Positions 44,105 to 53,871 of a stretch of DNA of 64,000 bases are shown here, one piece after another. The stretch spans positions 4,898,001 through 4,962,000 of the forward strand of contig NZ_CP032382.1 of the NCBI RefSeq assembly GCF_003589925.1. The letters run 5' to 3'. This DNA comes from Chryseolinea soli. Its GTDB lineage: Bacteria > Bacteroidota > Bacteroidia > Cytophagales > Cyclobacteriaceae. Each line of letters opens with the position of its first letter. Within the stretch, counting starts at the first letter, position 1. Both the position numbers and the translations under genes were made by a program. The notes under the pieces were generated by a model. It was not told where the DNA came from, did not search any database, and saw only the letters and a list, made by a program, of their open reading frames with translations.

Positions 44105-46537
44105 ATGCTGCACAACTATCTGAAAGTAGCCGGGCGCAACATTATTAAGCGCAAGCTGTATTCTTTTATCAACGCGTTCGGTCTCAGCATCGGCATTGCG
44201 TTTTGCGTGCTCATCTGCCTCTATATCCGCGACGAAAAGAGCTTCGACCAGTTTCACGCCCACAAGGACCATATTTTACGCCTCGAAGAAAAGAGCTACA
44301 ATCGCTGGGAAAAAGATCCAACAAATCTCTATCAACGCTCAGCCTACCTGCCAGCCGGCCTTCTACCCGCCGTGCTCGACGAGATCCCGGAAGTGGAGTG
44401 TGGCACCCGTTTCACATCAGGCTCCGGCGTCATGCGTTACCAGGACAAGATCTTTACCGAACAACTCAACTATATCGACCCGGGGTTCTTTAAAGTCTTT
44501 TCCTTCACCCTGCGCGAAGGCAACCCCGACAAACTATTTCAAACCCCGGACGAGATCGTGTTGACCCCCGCCGTAGCCAAGAAATATTTCGGAGACGAAA
44601 GCCCCTTGGGAAAGACCATTTCGATGGACAACAACGGGGAGAAAACACTAACGGTGACCGGCGTCATCGAGGCGCCTCCCGCAAATTCCAGCATCAATTT
44701 CTCCGTGTTGATGCCCATCACGCAACAACCATTTTTCGACAAGAACAAAGACCAATGGGGGAATTTTTCATTTCCGATCTTTATCCGCCTCAACGACCAG
44801 GCCAAGCTAGCCGATCTTCCTCCTAAACTGGAGCGGGTGGTCCAGAAATACATGGGCGACCGTCTGGAAAAGTGGCGCAAGCAGGGAAACGTTTCCCCGG
44901 ATATAAAAATATTCGAGCTGCAATTTTCTGTTCTCACCGACATCCATATGAACACGGCCGTGTCGTGGGACAAGGTGAGTGATCCGCAATATTCGCTCAT
45001 CCTCGGCGGCATCGCTTTGCTCATCCTCGTCATCGCCTGCATCAACTATGTTTCCCTGGCGCTCACCACCTCTACGGCGCGGCGCACCGAGGTGGGCGTG
45101 CGCAAAGTTGTGGGGGCACAGAAAAAACAACTCGTCTACCAGTTTGGGTTGGAGTCTCTGATGCTGGCTTTTGTTTCGATGCTCCTGGGGCTGGGCCTCG
45201 TGTTTCTGTTCTTGCCGGCGTTCAATGAATTTACGGGTAAAAACATCCGGATTGGGTTGGACGATGCAAGCCTTTTGCTGGGCGCGAGCACCTCCATCAC
45301 ACTCGTCGTGGGCGTGTTGGCGGGAAGTTACCCGGCGCTTTTCCTTTCCGGCTTCCGGCCGGCGCAAGTGTTGAAAGGAAGCTTCACGGCCAGGCTGCAG
45401 GCAGGCTTCACACGGCCCCTGGTGGTGCTCCAGTTTGCCTTGTCGGCTTTTCTCATCATCAGTTCGGTGATCATGTACCGGCAAATGCAGTATGTCACCA
45501 CCAAGGATCTCGGCTACAACAAAGATCAACTCCTGGTCATCCCCACCCAAACCAGTTGGAGCGAAGAGGCCAACAAAATGGTGGAGCGCTTCCGCACCCG
45601 CCTGCAACAGGAACCGTCGGTGGTGTCGGTGGCCGGAACGAGCATTTCGTTTAACCAGGGATGGTCGCACTATGGCTACAAGGTGAACGGCGAACACAAA
45701 GCGGCGTATGTCTATGCCGTTGACCCCTACTATCTCCATACCCTGGGTGTAGAGATGGCCATGGGAAGAAATTTTGATGCCCGCATTCCCGCCGATACCA
45801 GCGCTGTGATTGTCAATGAAGCGCTGGTGCGCGACATGCAATGGTCAGATCCGCTAAACGAATATTTGAACTGGAAAGAGGACACCGTGGGGCTGGGGGC
45901 GAAAGTCATTGGCGTGGTAAAAGACTATCACTTCCTTTCGCTGGAAAAGGACATCGAGCCGCTTTTTCTCTCCATGGATAAAAAGAACGTCGGCTACCTG
46001 GGTACCATGCTGGTGAAAGTGAACGCCACCAACCTCCCGGCTACTGTTGAAAAACTGCGCGGCGCCTGGAAGGAACTTTCACCCGACAAACCGTTCGACT
46101 ATACCTTCCTGGATGAGGACGTGGCCCGCCAATATGAAAGTTACCGGCGTTGGATGGGCATCATGGGATTGTCTACGGCGTTTGCCATTCTCATTGCTTG
46201 TTTGGGACTGTTTGGATTGTCCGGTATAAACGCGGTGAATCGCACCAAGGAGATCGGTATTCGCAAAGTGATGGGAGCGACCCTTGCGCATATTTTTGTA
46301 CTGCTGAATCGTCAGTATCTGACACTCGCTGTGATTGCGTTTGTGGGCGCCATTCCTGCCGCATGGTACGTGATGACGCATTGGTGGCTGGCAGATTTCA
46401 AATTCCGGATTGAATTGGGATGGGAATTGTTTGCCGTCGGCATGCTCATCGGCGTGGCCGTGGCACTGCTCACGGTGAGCTATCACGCCGTAAAAGCCGC
46501 CATGACCAATCCGGCCGAAACCCTGAAATACGAGTAG
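44105..46537 (+). CDS. FtsX/MacB-type ABC transporter permease (orphan)
   Basis: 810 residues, N-terminus MLHNYLKVAGRNIIKRKLYS. Coupling motifs RRTEVGVRKVVGA and RTKEIGIRKVMGA. Adjacent to the 41405 permease in the same direction, which suggests local duplication followed by divergence. No ATPase encoded nearby. Confidence 0.93.
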   Translation: MLHNYLKVAGRNIIKRKLYSFINAFGLSIGIAFCVLICLYIRDEKSFDQFHAHKDHILRLEEKSYNRWEKDPTNLYQRSAYLPAGLLPAVLDEIPEVECGTRFTSGSGVMRYQDKIFTEQLNYIDPGFFKVFSFTLREGNPDKLFQTPDEIVLTPAVAKKYFGDESPLGKTISMDNNGEKTLTVTGVIEAPPANSSINFSVLMPITQQPFFDKNKDQWGNFSFPIFIRLNDQAKLADLPPKLERVVQKYMGDRLEKWRKQGNVSPDIKIFELQFSVLTDIHMNTAVSWDKVSDPQYSLILGGIALLILVIACINYVSLALTTSTARRTEVGVRKVVGAQKKQLVYQFGLESLMLAFVSMLLGLGLVFLFLPAFNEFTGKNIRIGLDDASLLLGASTSITLVVGVLAGSYPALFLSGFRPAQVLKGSFTARLQAGFTRPLVVLQFALSAFLIISSVIMYRQMQYVTTKDLGYNKDQLLVIPTQTSWSEEANKMVERFRTRLQQEPSVVSVAGTSISFNQGWSHYGYKVNGEHKAAYVYAVDPYYLHTLGVEMAMGRNFDARIPADTSAVIVNEALVRDMQWSDPLNEYLNWKEDTVGLGAKVIGVVKDYHFLSLEKDIEPLFLSMDKKNVGYLGTMLVKVNATNLPATVEKLRGAWKELSPDKPFDYTFLDEDVARQYESYRRWMGIMGLSTAFAILIACLGLFGLSGINAVNRTKEIGIRKVMGATLAHIFVLLNRQYLTLAVIAFVGAIPAAWYVMTHWWLADFKFRIELGWELFAVGMLIGVAVALLTVSYHAVKAAMTNPAETLKYE

Positions 46538-46727
46538 GACAAACGCAAAAAAGGATGCGTTGCGGGAACCGCAGGCTTAGGATGGTCGCCCTCAACGGAT
46601 TGCAATGCAGGAAAGCGCGATTCCCGATAGAAATAGAGATAAAGGTCTGAAATTTGGAGACGTCCAACTTTTAAATTGAAGGGACAATTGCTACATTTAG
46701 AATACCTAACATTTTAAAAGAGAAACT

Positions 46728-47285
46728 ATGAAAAGAAATTTTTACCGGGGATTGCTGCTGTTGGTAGGGTTTCCATTGGTTTTCGGCGCCTGTAACAAGG
46801 ACGACGATCCGGCACCGGATCCGCTCGTGGGCACATGGAAACGCGACGTGTATAGATTGAAGGACTTGCCTGCTAATTTTTCGAATTACGAGGATTTCCC
46901 TTTCGATACCTACTACTACGGCTCGGCAGAAGCAGGGCTGACCTTAACGATCACCAACGATAAAAACTACACGCGCAAATTCGATCTTTATCTCAATCCG
47001 GATGTTTCGGAAGGCGGAACCTGGACAAAGGAAGGAACGAAGTTGACCTTAAAGTCTACGGACACCAATTTCGGCGAAGAAGAATTTACGATCGAGGGCG
47101 ATATAACCTCCTCGTCTGTGTCGATGGTGCTTTCGCAGGCGGCGACCTTCTCGTTGCTTCCGAATGCCGTAAGCGACACCTTGACCACGGCCTGGGCCAA
47201 CGCACATCCTGAAACCGTAACGCCCTATCAGCAAAGCGTGGATGTCACCGTGGAGTTGGTTTTTGATAAAGTAACAACGCCTTAA
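46728..47285 (+). CDS. Putative lipoprotein, lipocalin-like fold
   Basis: 185 residues. Signal peptide with lipobox VFGAC, then NKDDDPAPDPLVGTWKRDVY. An LVGTWK start after an acidic linker is typical of lipocalin-like Bacteroidota lipoproteins. Beta-rich remainder, unknown ligand. Followed by a good terminator, so monocistronic. Confidence 0.8.
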   Translation: MKRNFYRGLLLLVGFPLVFGACNKDDDPAPDPLVGTWKRDVYRLKDLPANFSNYEDFPFDTYYYGSAEAGLTLTITNDKNYTRKFDLYLNPDVSEGGTWTKEGTKLTLKSTDTNFGEEEFTIEGDITSSSVSMVLSQAATFSLLPNAVSDTLTTAWANAHPETVTPYQQSVDVTVELVFDKVTTP

Positions 47286-47308
47286 TAAAGGACGATCGAT
47301 TGTCATTG

Positions 47309-47337
47309 AAAGCCGTGAAGAAATTCACGGCTTTTTT
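47309..47337 (+). terminator. Rho-independent terminator
   Basis: AAAGCCGTGAA (47309-47319), loop GAAA, TTCACGGCTTT (47324-47334), continuing into more T. Perfect 11-bp stem with a GAAA tetraloop. It separates the lipoprotein gene from the convergent hydroxyglutarate oxidase gene. Confidence 0.9.
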
Positions 47338-47350
47338 ATTTATCGGAAGT

Positions 47351-48547
47351 TCAGAACCGGCTCTGCGCCCATTTCGCTACGGTCTCCCCAATGGCCAGCG
47401 ACGACGTGGCGGCGGGGGAGGGGGCGTTGCAAACGTTGATCACCTGTTTGTCTTCCAGGATCAGGAAGTCGTCCAATAGCCCACCCGTTCGGTCGCACGC
47501 CTGGGCCCGCACGCCGGCGCCACCTTCGATGAGGTCTTCTTCGCGAATTTCGGGCATCAATTTTTGCAGCGCCTTGGTGAAAGCTGCTTTGGAATAGGAT
47601 CGTTGCATTTCGCCCAGGCCTGTGCGCCAGTATTTGGCAACGATCTTCCGGAATCCAGGCCACGCCAGTGTTTCGGCAAGCTCCGAAAAATTGATGGTCG
47701 ATTTTTTATACCCTTCCCGGGCAAACGCCAGCACCGCGTTCGGCCCGCACTCTACACCGCCTCCCACCATCGTGGTGAAGTGCACGCCCAAAAAAGGGAA
47801 ATTCGGGTCGGGCACCGGGTAGATGAGGGTCTTCACCAGGTACTCTTTTTCTTTTTTTAGCTTGTAATATTCTCCCCGGAAAGGAATGATCTTCACGTCC
47901 ACATTCGGCGATGTGAGTTTCGCGATCTTGTCGGAATAGAGCCCCGCGCAGTTCACCATCAGCTTGCCCGTGTAGCTGGCCTTTTGTGTGACGACCACCA
48001 CTTTGTCGCTGGCCATCTGGACATCGAGCACTTTTTCACCCAGGCGCAGTTCGCCGCCCCGTTGCTGGAAAACGCTGGCGTATTTTTCGGCCACGACGCG
48101 ATAGTCGACAATGCCCGTTTGGGGCACATGTATGCCCGCAATGCCGGCCACGTGGGGTTCGTAGTGTTTCAGTTCGTTGGCATTCAACATCTTCAGGTTA
48201 GTCAACCCGTTCTGCTGCCCACGGTCGAAGATATTTTTCAGGTAGGGGAGTTCGGTTTCGCTGGTGGCCACGATGACCTTGCCGCAAAGCTCGAACGGAA
48301 TTTCGTGTTGACGGCAAAAGTCGATGAGCAAGTGGTAGCCGCGGATACAATTCGTGGCCTTCAGGCTGCCGGGTTTATAATAAATGCCCGAGTGGATCAC
48401 ATTGCTGTTGTTACCGGTCTGGTGGTTGGCCACCGCGGTTTCTTTTTCGATGACCACCACCTTCAAAGCGGGCGATCCTTGCTTGAGTTGCAAGGCCGTG
48501 GCCAGGCCGACGGCTCCGCCACCTACAATGATAACGTCGTATTGCAC
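47351..48547 (-). CDS. lhgO: L-2-hydroxyglutarate oxidase (LhgO-like)
   Basis: 398 residues. FAD-binding motif YDVIIVGGGAVGLATALQL at the N-terminus and QTGNNSNVIHSGIYYKPGS, a hallmark of the LhgO/YgaF group. C-terminal GGAGVRAQACDRTGGLLDDF. The start is GTG 48547 directly before QYDVII; the frame extends 36 residues upstream but with low-complexity sequence. Oxidises L-2-hydroxyglutarate to 2-oxoglutarate and passes electrons to oxygen or the quinone pool. Lies 55 bp downstream of the class II amidotransferase on the same strand. Confidence 0.93.
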   Translation of the reverse strand: MQYDVIIVGGGAVGLATALQLKQGSPALKVVVIEKETAVANHQTGNNSNVIHSGIYYKPGSLKATNCIRGYHLLIDFCRQHEIPFELCGKVIVATSETELPYLKNIFDRGQQNGLTNLKMLNANELKHYEPHVAGIAGIHVPQTGIVDYRVVAEKYASVFQQRGGELRLGEKVLDVQMASDKVVVVTQKASYTGKLMVNCAGLYSDKIAKLTSPNVDVKIIPFRGEYYKLKKEKEYLVKTLIYPVPDPNFPFLGVHFTTMVGGGVECGPNAVLAFAREGYKKSTINFSELAETLAWPGFRKIVAKYWRTGLGEMQRSYSKAAFTKALQKLMPEIREEDLIEGGAGVRAQACDRTGGLLDDFLILEDKQVINVCNAPSPAATSSLAIGETVAKWAQSRF

Positions 48548-48602
48548 GTACTTTTTTTTTGCGAAGCTAAGGATAAATTCAATGGTGGTAAAATCCCACC
48601 GC

Positions 48603-49457
48603 TCAGGCCTTGATGGGGATGATGCGTACCGTGAGCGTTGGGTCCACCACCACAAAATGATTTTCAGGAATAAGCGTCCACGTGGCGTCGTCGGTTAGTT
48701 TTTCGGACACCACCAGCACGGCGTGGTCGTCGTCTTCCGGGGCCACCATCTGGCTGATGCCGTCTTCCACCACATAGCGGCTGCCTTCGGAGTGGTATAG
48801 GGTGAGCGGTGGCTCGCCGGGACTGGTGTTGTAGCGCGTGCCCACGGTGAACAGCCCGTTGGTCACGACCATGTTCAGATAGGCTGCTTCGTCGATACCG
48901 TTCTCGGCCATGAGTTTCTTCAAGGTCATGAACGTGTGCTCGAAGGCGTCGATGACGGCCTCGGGGCCGATGGTTTTGTGGTGTTCGAACAGGTAGTTCA
49001 GGAAGTAGGCAAAGATGTGTTCGGAGTCCGTTTGCCCTTTGATCCAGTTATACAACTCGTCGTTCAGGGGCTCGCGGAGCTTTCGTTTGATGCGCGTAAA
49101 GTTTTCCACGCCACCGTTGTGCATCATGAGCAGATTTTTGTACTGGAACGGATGGCAGTTGGATTCCGACACTTCGCCCACGCTGGCCGCCCGCACGTGC
49201 GCCACAAAACAGTGCGCGCGGATTTTGGGGGCGAGGTTGCGCAGGTTTCGGTTGCTCCAGGCTGGGCTCACCGACACAAACGTAACGGGTTCGGCATAGA
49301 CTTCGGGAACATACCAGCCAATACCAAATCCGTCGCCGTTGAGCGGCTCTTCCAGTTCGCGGGCGTTGATGCTTTGGTTGACGAGAGAATTTTTGGGTTG
49401 ATACAGCAGCTTGTCAATGACAATGGGCGTGCCCAGGTAGGCCATGAGTCGACACAT
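48603..49457 (-). CDS. Class II glutamine amidotransferase (YafJ/EgtC-like)
   Basis: 284 residues beginning MCRLMAYLG, so Cys2 becomes the N-terminal nucleophile after Met removal. NGDGFGIGWYVPE, FVAHVRAAS and HNGGVENF match the Ntn-hydrolase glutaminase fold of the YafJ family. The amidotransfer partner is unknown; no partner enzyme is adjacent. Confidence 0.93.
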   Translation of the reverse strand: MCRLMAYLGTPIVIDKLLYQPKNSLVNQSINARELEEPLNGDGFGIGWYVPEVYAEPVTFVSVSPAWSNRNLRNLAPKIRAHCFVAHVRAASVGEVSESNCHPFQYKNLLMMHNGGVENFTRIKRKLREPLNDELYNWIKGQTDSEHIFAYFLNYLFEHHKTIGPEAVIDAFEHTFMTLKKLMAENGIDEAAYLNMVVTNGLFTVGTRYNTSPGEPPLTLYHSEGSRYVVEDGISQMVAPEDDDHAVLVVSEKLTDDATWTLIPENHFVVVDPTLTVRIIPIKA

Positions 49458-49759
49458 AATTTTTTCAAGGTGTTATGGTAGGAAAAGATACGGTTTTACC
49501 GCCAATAAAAAATCAGGGCCGTTTCCGTGTAGCGTTCCCGCGGTTTGCTAACTTAGCTTATCCGTGGCCGGTTTGGGTCGGAACAAATACGCGGGAATAC
49601 GCCTGTGCCCGGGAAGAAAAAAGCCCTTGAAAAGCATAAAAACGTCGAACTGATGACAATCCTTACCCGATGTCAGAAAAGCGCTAAATTGAACACATTT
49701 TGCGTTCGAAGCGGGTATATTTTTGCATGCTCTTCAAAGAAACAGTATAATTACCGATC
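49458..49759. other. Divergent intergenic region, promoters only
   Basis: 302 bp between the minus-strand amidotransferase and the plus-strand YfiR gene. No open frame supported. It holds TATTTTTG at 49718-49725, a full TAnnTTTG match, with a TTTTG 15 bp upstream, as promoter for the YfiR gene. No clear promoter was found for the other side. Confidence 0.55.
49718..49725 (+). promoter_or_regulatory. Bacteroidota -7 element for yfiR-sensor operon
   Basis: TATTTTTG matches TAnnTTTG. A TTTTG at 49698-49702 could be the -33 box although spacing is shorter than usual. The start codon is 35 bp downstream. Confidence 0.45.
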
Positions 49760-50263
49760 ATGAGAAAAGTCCCTTTTATTGTGCTTTTTCTGGCTGTAAG
49801 TTTTCTTCCGGCTTTTTCACAGAATTACAAAATGCACTCGGTCTTCGTCTATAGCTTCACCCGCTATGTGCAGTGGCCGGATGCCTACAACCAGGGCGAC
49901 TTTGAGATCTTGGTACTGGGCGATTCCCCCATCATCGCCGAATTGAAAGCACTGGCCTCTGCCAAAAAGGTAGGCGACCGCAACATCAAGGTCACCAAGA
50001 TCAAGAGCCCAGCCGAAATCAAAAAATGCAACATGTTGTTTGTTCCCGCCGACCACGCCGCCCAGATCACTGAGGTGATGGACAAGGTCAACACACAGCC
50101 CATCCTCATCGTGACCGAAGAGCAAGGTCTTGGCGCCAAGGGAAGCAATATTAATTTTATTGTGAAAGACGGTAAACTGGCGTTCGAACTCAACCAGGCC
50201 ACCGTGAACAGACAAGGACTCAAGGTCAGCAACGAATTGACCCGCCTCGCGATATTGATCTAA
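49760..50263 (+). CDS. YfiR-family periplasmic protein (DUF4154)
   Basis: 167 residues with a signal peptide ending PAFSQ. The mature protein starts NYKMHSVFVYSFTRYVQWP, the YfiR signature, and ends VNRQGLKVSNELTRLAI. In Pseudomonas YfiR restrains the diguanylate cyclase YfiN from the periplasm. Here it is followed 8 bp later by a HAMP-GAF-PAS membrane sensor, which probably takes the YfiN place. Confidence 0.92.
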   Translation: MRKVPFIVLFLAVSFLPAFSQNYKMHSVFVYSFTRYVQWPDAYNQGDFEILVLGDSPIIAELKALASAKKVGDRNIKVTKIKSPAEIKKCNMLFVPADHAAQITEVMDKVNTQPILIVTEEQGLGAKGSNINFIVKDGKLAFELNQATVNRQGLKVSNELTRLAILI

Positions 50264-50271
50264 CTCAACTT

Positions 50272-52215
50272 ATGGAAGAAACACAAAAGAAGAAGTCACG
50301 ACTTCGACTCACCATCGGGAATAAAATACTCGCTGGTTTTCTAGCATTGATAGCCCTGTTTATTGTTATCGTAGTGATCGTTATCTGGAAAGGCGATGTC
50401 ATCGATAACGTTGTGAATAGCTCCAGTAAAAATTACCGACCATCCCAGTCCGCCATCAAGGACTTCGGCACCATGGTCATCCGCTCCAAGATGCTCGTGA
50501 CCAACTGGGTTTACCTGCAAACCAACGCCGACGACAAGAATGCTTTGCGCCAGTTGCAAGACTACGATTACCCGGCCCTCAAACAAAAGATCACCGAGCT
50601 GAAAAGCACCTGGGAAAGCGACAGCCAAAAGATGTGGATGGACACCATCTTCCTCAAGTTCGACACGCTGCTCAATGTGCAGAAAGAGTCGATCATGGCC
50701 AACCTCCAGTCCTTTGAAAACTACGAAGATCCACTCACCAAGCTGCTGGCGGAAGACGCCATCGAAAGCCAGGTGATCCCCCGCACCACCGACCTGCTCG
50801 CCCGCATCAACCGCGTGGCCGCCAAGCAAGACCAGGTGACAGCCCTGTCGGATAGCGACATTAAAGATTCGATCAAGAGCCTGCGAAACTACACGCTCTT
50901 CCTCGGTACCAGCATTATCATCCTCGGGTTGTTCAGCGCGTTCTTCCTGCGCCGTGCCATCACCAAGCCCGTCAACTTCCTAAAGAATGTGGTGGTGAAA
51001 CTCGGAAAAGGCGAGTTGGTGGAAGAGAAGCAAACCAATTTCAGCAACGACGAGATCGGGGACATGGCTATCGCCATGGACAACCTGGTGACCGGTCTGA
51101 AAGCCACCAGCCTCTTCGCAGAAAATATCGGTAACGGAAATTATCAGACCGAATTCAAACCCCTTAGCGAGCACGACGTGCTGGGCAACGCGCTGATCAA
51201 CATGCGCAACAACCTCTCGAAGGTGGCCGAAGACGATAAGAAACGCAACTGGGCAACAGAAGGTATGGCCAAGTTTGGCGAGATCCTTCGCACCAACACC
51301 AACGACCTCGGCAAACTCTCCGACGAAATTGTGGGCAACCTGGTGAAGTACCTCAAAGCCAACCAAGGCGCCCTCTACATCATCGACGATGCCGACGAAA
51401 ACGAAGAGGCAACGATGTCGATGAAAGCATGCTATGCCTGGGATAAAAAGAAATACCTCAACCACAAGATCTACCGCGGCGAAGGCCTGGCCGGTCAGGC
51501 GTGGCAGGAAGGCGACATGGTCTATCTGACCGAAGTGCCGCAAAACTATATCAAGATCGTTTCCGGCTTGGGCGACGCCAATCCTACCAGCGTGCTCATC
51601 GTGCCGCTGAAAGTGAACGATCAGATCTTCGGTGTTGTGGAGATTGCTTCCTTCAACATCTTCCATGATTTTGAAATGGAATTCGTACAAAAGATTGCCG
51701 AGACCATCGCGTCCACGATCTCGACCGTGAAGATCAATGCCCGCACACAGCGCCTCCTCGAAGAATCGCAGGAGATGACCGAGCAGATGCGTGCCCAGGA
51801 AGAAGAGATGCGCCAGAACATGGAAGAACTCCAGGCCACCCAGGAGGAAATGCAGCGCAGCCAGGCAGAGACCGACAGCACGTTATCGGCCATCCACGGA
51901 TCACTGTCCGTAGCCGACTACAGCATCGACGGCGCCCTCACCAAGGTGAACAGCAACTTCCTCGATTTGTTTGGCTATACGCAAGACGACGTGATGGGCG
52001 AACACCACCGGATCTTCGCCACCAAGGAAGACAAGAACAGCGACGAGTACCGTCAGTTCTGGAAAGACCTGGCCGCCGGCTATCCGAAGAAGGGAACCTT
52101 CAGACGGATGAATCGCAAAGGGGAGATCATCAACGTACGCTCCAGCTTCTCGTCCATCAAGAACCGTTCGGGTGAAGTGGTGAAAGTGATGGAGATCACC
52201 TACGAATTGAGATAG
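50272..52215 (+). CDS. Membrane sensor: 4HB-HAMP-GAF-PAS without output domain
   Basis: 647 residues. TM1 about 17-39, periplasmic four-helix-bundle-like region about 40-205, TM2 about 206-225, HAMP about 226-280, GAF about 328-480, coiled coil about 494-534 (MEELQATQEEMQRSQAE), PAS about 540-647 ending VMEITYELR. No histidine kinase, GGDEF or methyl-accepting domain follows, and a terminator comes 26 bp after the stop, so this is not a truncation by the window. Periplasmic YfiR is encoded just upstream. It might signal through protein partners or act as a c-di-GMP-independent switch. Confidence 0.88.
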   Translation: MEETQKKKSRLRLTIGNKILAGFLALIALFIVIVVIVIWKGDVIDNVVNSSSKNYRPSQSAIKDFGTMVIRSKMLVTNWVYLQTNADDKNALRQLQDYDYPALKQKITELKSTWESDSQKMWMDTIFLKFDTLLNVQKESIMANLQSFENYEDPLTKLLAEDAIESQVIPRTTDLLARINRVAAKQDQVTALSDSDIKDSIKSLRNYTLFLGTSIIILGLFSAFFLRRAITKPVNFLKNVVVKLGKGELVEEKQTNFSNDEIGDMAIAMDNLVTGLKATSLFAENIGNGNYQTEFKPLSEHDVLGNALINMRNNLSKVAEDDKKRNWATEGMAKFGEILRTNTNDLGKLSDEIVGNLVKYLKANQGALYIIDDADENEEATMSMKACYAWDKKKYLNHKIYRGEGLAGQAWQEGDMVYLTEVPQNYIKIVSGLGDANPTSVLIVPLKVNDQIFGVVEIASFNIFHDFEMEFVQKIAETIASTISTVKINARTQRLLEESQEMTEQMRAQEEEMRQNMEELQATQEEMQRSQAETDSTLSAIHGSLSVADYSIDGALTKVNSNFLDLFGYTQDDVMGEHHRIFATKEDKNSDEYRQFWKDLAAGYPKKGTFRRMNRKGEIINVRSSFSSIKNRSGEVVKVMEITYELR

Positions 52216-52241
52216 AACGAAAGTGTATTCACCATAAAAAG

Positions 52242-52276
52242 AAAACCCCGCAGCATCTTGCGGGGTTTTTCTTTTT
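52242..52276 (+). terminator. Rho-independent terminator
   Basis: CCCCGCA (52246-52252) pairs with TGCGGGG (52259-52265), loop GCATCT, extended by AAAA/TTTT, then TCTTTTT. Ends the YfiR-sensor operon. Confidence 0.9.
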
Positions 52277-52300
52277 ATGAAAGTTTTGTATCGCGTGGAA

Positions 52301-53020
52301 TTAGAATTCGGTCATCAGTTCAAAAGGAGCCTCAGCCGAATCCATCACCTTTCCTTCTTCACACTTGAGTACACGCGCCGGGAATTTTTTTATAAGCCCG
52401 TAGCTGTGCGTGGCCATTAGTACGGCCGTACCGGTCTTGTTGATCTGTTGAAAGATCTTCATGATGCCGCCCGAAACTTCCGGGTCGAGATTTCCCGTGG
52501 GCTCGTCGGCCAACAGAATTTGAGGCTCGTTCAGCAGGGCCCGGGCAATCACAACGCGTTGTTGCTCGCCGCCGGAAAGCTGGTGTGGCATTTTCTTTTC
52601 CACGGATCCCAGTCCAACCTGCATCAGTACTTCCGATGATCGTGCACGCATTTTCACATTGTCGCGCCAACCGGTGGCCTTCATCACAAACATGAGGTTC
52701 TCGCCGACACTCCTGTCGTTGAAGAGCTGAAAGTCCTGGAAGATGATGCCGAGCCTGCGCCGCAGCAACGGGATCTCGCCGGGTTTGATGCCGCGAATGT
52801 TGAAATTGCAGACATCGATGTCACCCAACCGCAGGGGCAGATCGGCATACAGTGTTTTGAGCAATGACGATTTGCCGGAGCCCGTGCGGCCGACCAGGTA
52901 AACAAACTCACCCTTTTCTATATTAAAAGAGATATTGCCCAGCACCGTATGATGGTCCTGGAAAATGCTGGCGTCGAGCACGCGCACGACCGGGTCGGTA
53001 GAGAACATTTCGGTATCCAC
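52301..53020 (-). CDS. ftsE: Cell-division ATP-binding protein FtsE-like
   Basis: 239 residues with Walker A VGRTGSGKSS, signature QLSGGEQQRVVIARALL, Walker B LLADEPTGNLDP. The N-terminus and the LGIIFQDFQLF Q-loop resemble FtsE, the ATPase of the FtsEX septal complex. In Bacteroidota ftsE often stands apart from ftsX; no ftsX follows. The other option is a LolD-like ATPase for the orphan permeases. MFSTDPVV at 53008 is an alternative start. Confidence 0.9.
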   Translation of the reverse strand: MDTEMFSTDPVVRVLDASIFQDHHTVLGNISFNIEKGEFVYLVGRTGSGKSSLLKTLYADLPLRLGDIDVCNFNIRGIKPGEIPLLRRRLGIIFQDFQLFNDRSVGENLMFVMKATGWRDNVKMRARSSEVLMQVGLGSVEKKMPHQLSGGEQQRVVIARALLNEPQILLADEPTGNLDPEVSGGIMKIFQQINKTGTAVLMATHSYGLIKKFPARVLKCEEGKVMDSAEAPFELMTEF

Positions 53021-53078
53021 TTAGTTGTAACGTATGGTGGCGGCGATTTATTTCAATAAGCTCCGCCGGGGCAAAGGC

Positions 53079-53735
53079 TTAGCCGTTGCCCTTCTTATAG
53101 TCGGCCAGGAATTTTGCCAGGCCGGCATCGGTGAGCGGATGTTTCAACAGGCCGGTGATCACATTCAGCGGGCAGGTCACGACGTCGGCACCCAACTCGG
53201 CGCATTGCAGCAAGTGGATGGTGTGACGAATCGATGCCGCGAGGATCTGTGTTTCAAAGCCGTAGTTGTTATAGATGTTCACGATCTGGGCGATTAGCTC
53301 CATACCGTCTTGTCCCACATCGTCGAGACGGCCGATGAAAGGCGACATATAGGTGGCACCGGCTTTGGCGGCAAGGATGGCCTGACCTGCGGAGAACACC
53401 AGGGTGCAATTGGTCTTGATGCCGTCGCTGCTGAATTTCTTGATGGCTTTCACGCCGTCTTTGATCATCGGGACCTTTACCACAATCTTATCGTCGATCT
53501 TGGCCAGTTCGCGACCTTCTTTGATGATGTTGTCAAAATCCGTGGAGATAACTTCGGCGCTAACGTTGTCGTCTACGATCTTGCAAATGGCCTTGTAGTG
53601 GGCGCGGATATTTTCTGTGCCGGTGATGCCTTCCTTGGCCATCAGGCTGGGGTTGGTCGTTACGCCGTCCAGGACGCCGAGGTCATAGGCTTCTTTGATT
53701 TCGTTCAGATTTGCGGTGTCGATGAAAAATTTCAT
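53079..53735 (-). CDS. fsa: Fructose-6-phosphate aldolase / transaldolase-like
   Basis: 218 residues of the small transaldolase family: [33 protein letters not shown], the Schiff-base Lys in [28 protein letters not shown]. TalC/Fsa-type; true transaldolase versus aldolase activity cannot be decided from sequence. Upstream of ftsE on the minus strand with 58 bp between. Confidence 0.92.
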   Translation of the reverse strand: MKFFIDTANLNEIKEAYDLGVLDGVTTNPSLMAKEGITGTENIRAHYKAICKIVDDNVSAEVISTDFDNIIKEGRELAKIDDKIVVKVPMIKDGVKAIKKFSSDGIKTNCTLVFSAGQAILAAKAGATYMSPFIGRLDDVGQDGMELIAQIVNIYNNYGFETQILAASIRHTIHLLQCAELGADVVTCPLNVITGLLKHPLTDAGLAKFLADYKKGNG

Positions 53736-53871
53736 GTGTATTTATGGTTTTTTACAGTTCGTTACGGCCGCCACAGGTCGGGGGTGGCAAACCGTCTTTA
53801 CGCCTAAAGGTAAGCATGATTTAAGAAATCTGCCGAAAAAAACCGTGTAAAGGCTGGATTGGGGTGGGGAG

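Noticed and set aside
48548..48655. 36-residue N-terminal extension of the hydroxyglutarate oxidase
   Set aside because: The FAD-binding motif should begin at the N-terminus, and GTG 48547 provides that; the extension overlaps the amidotransferase gene.
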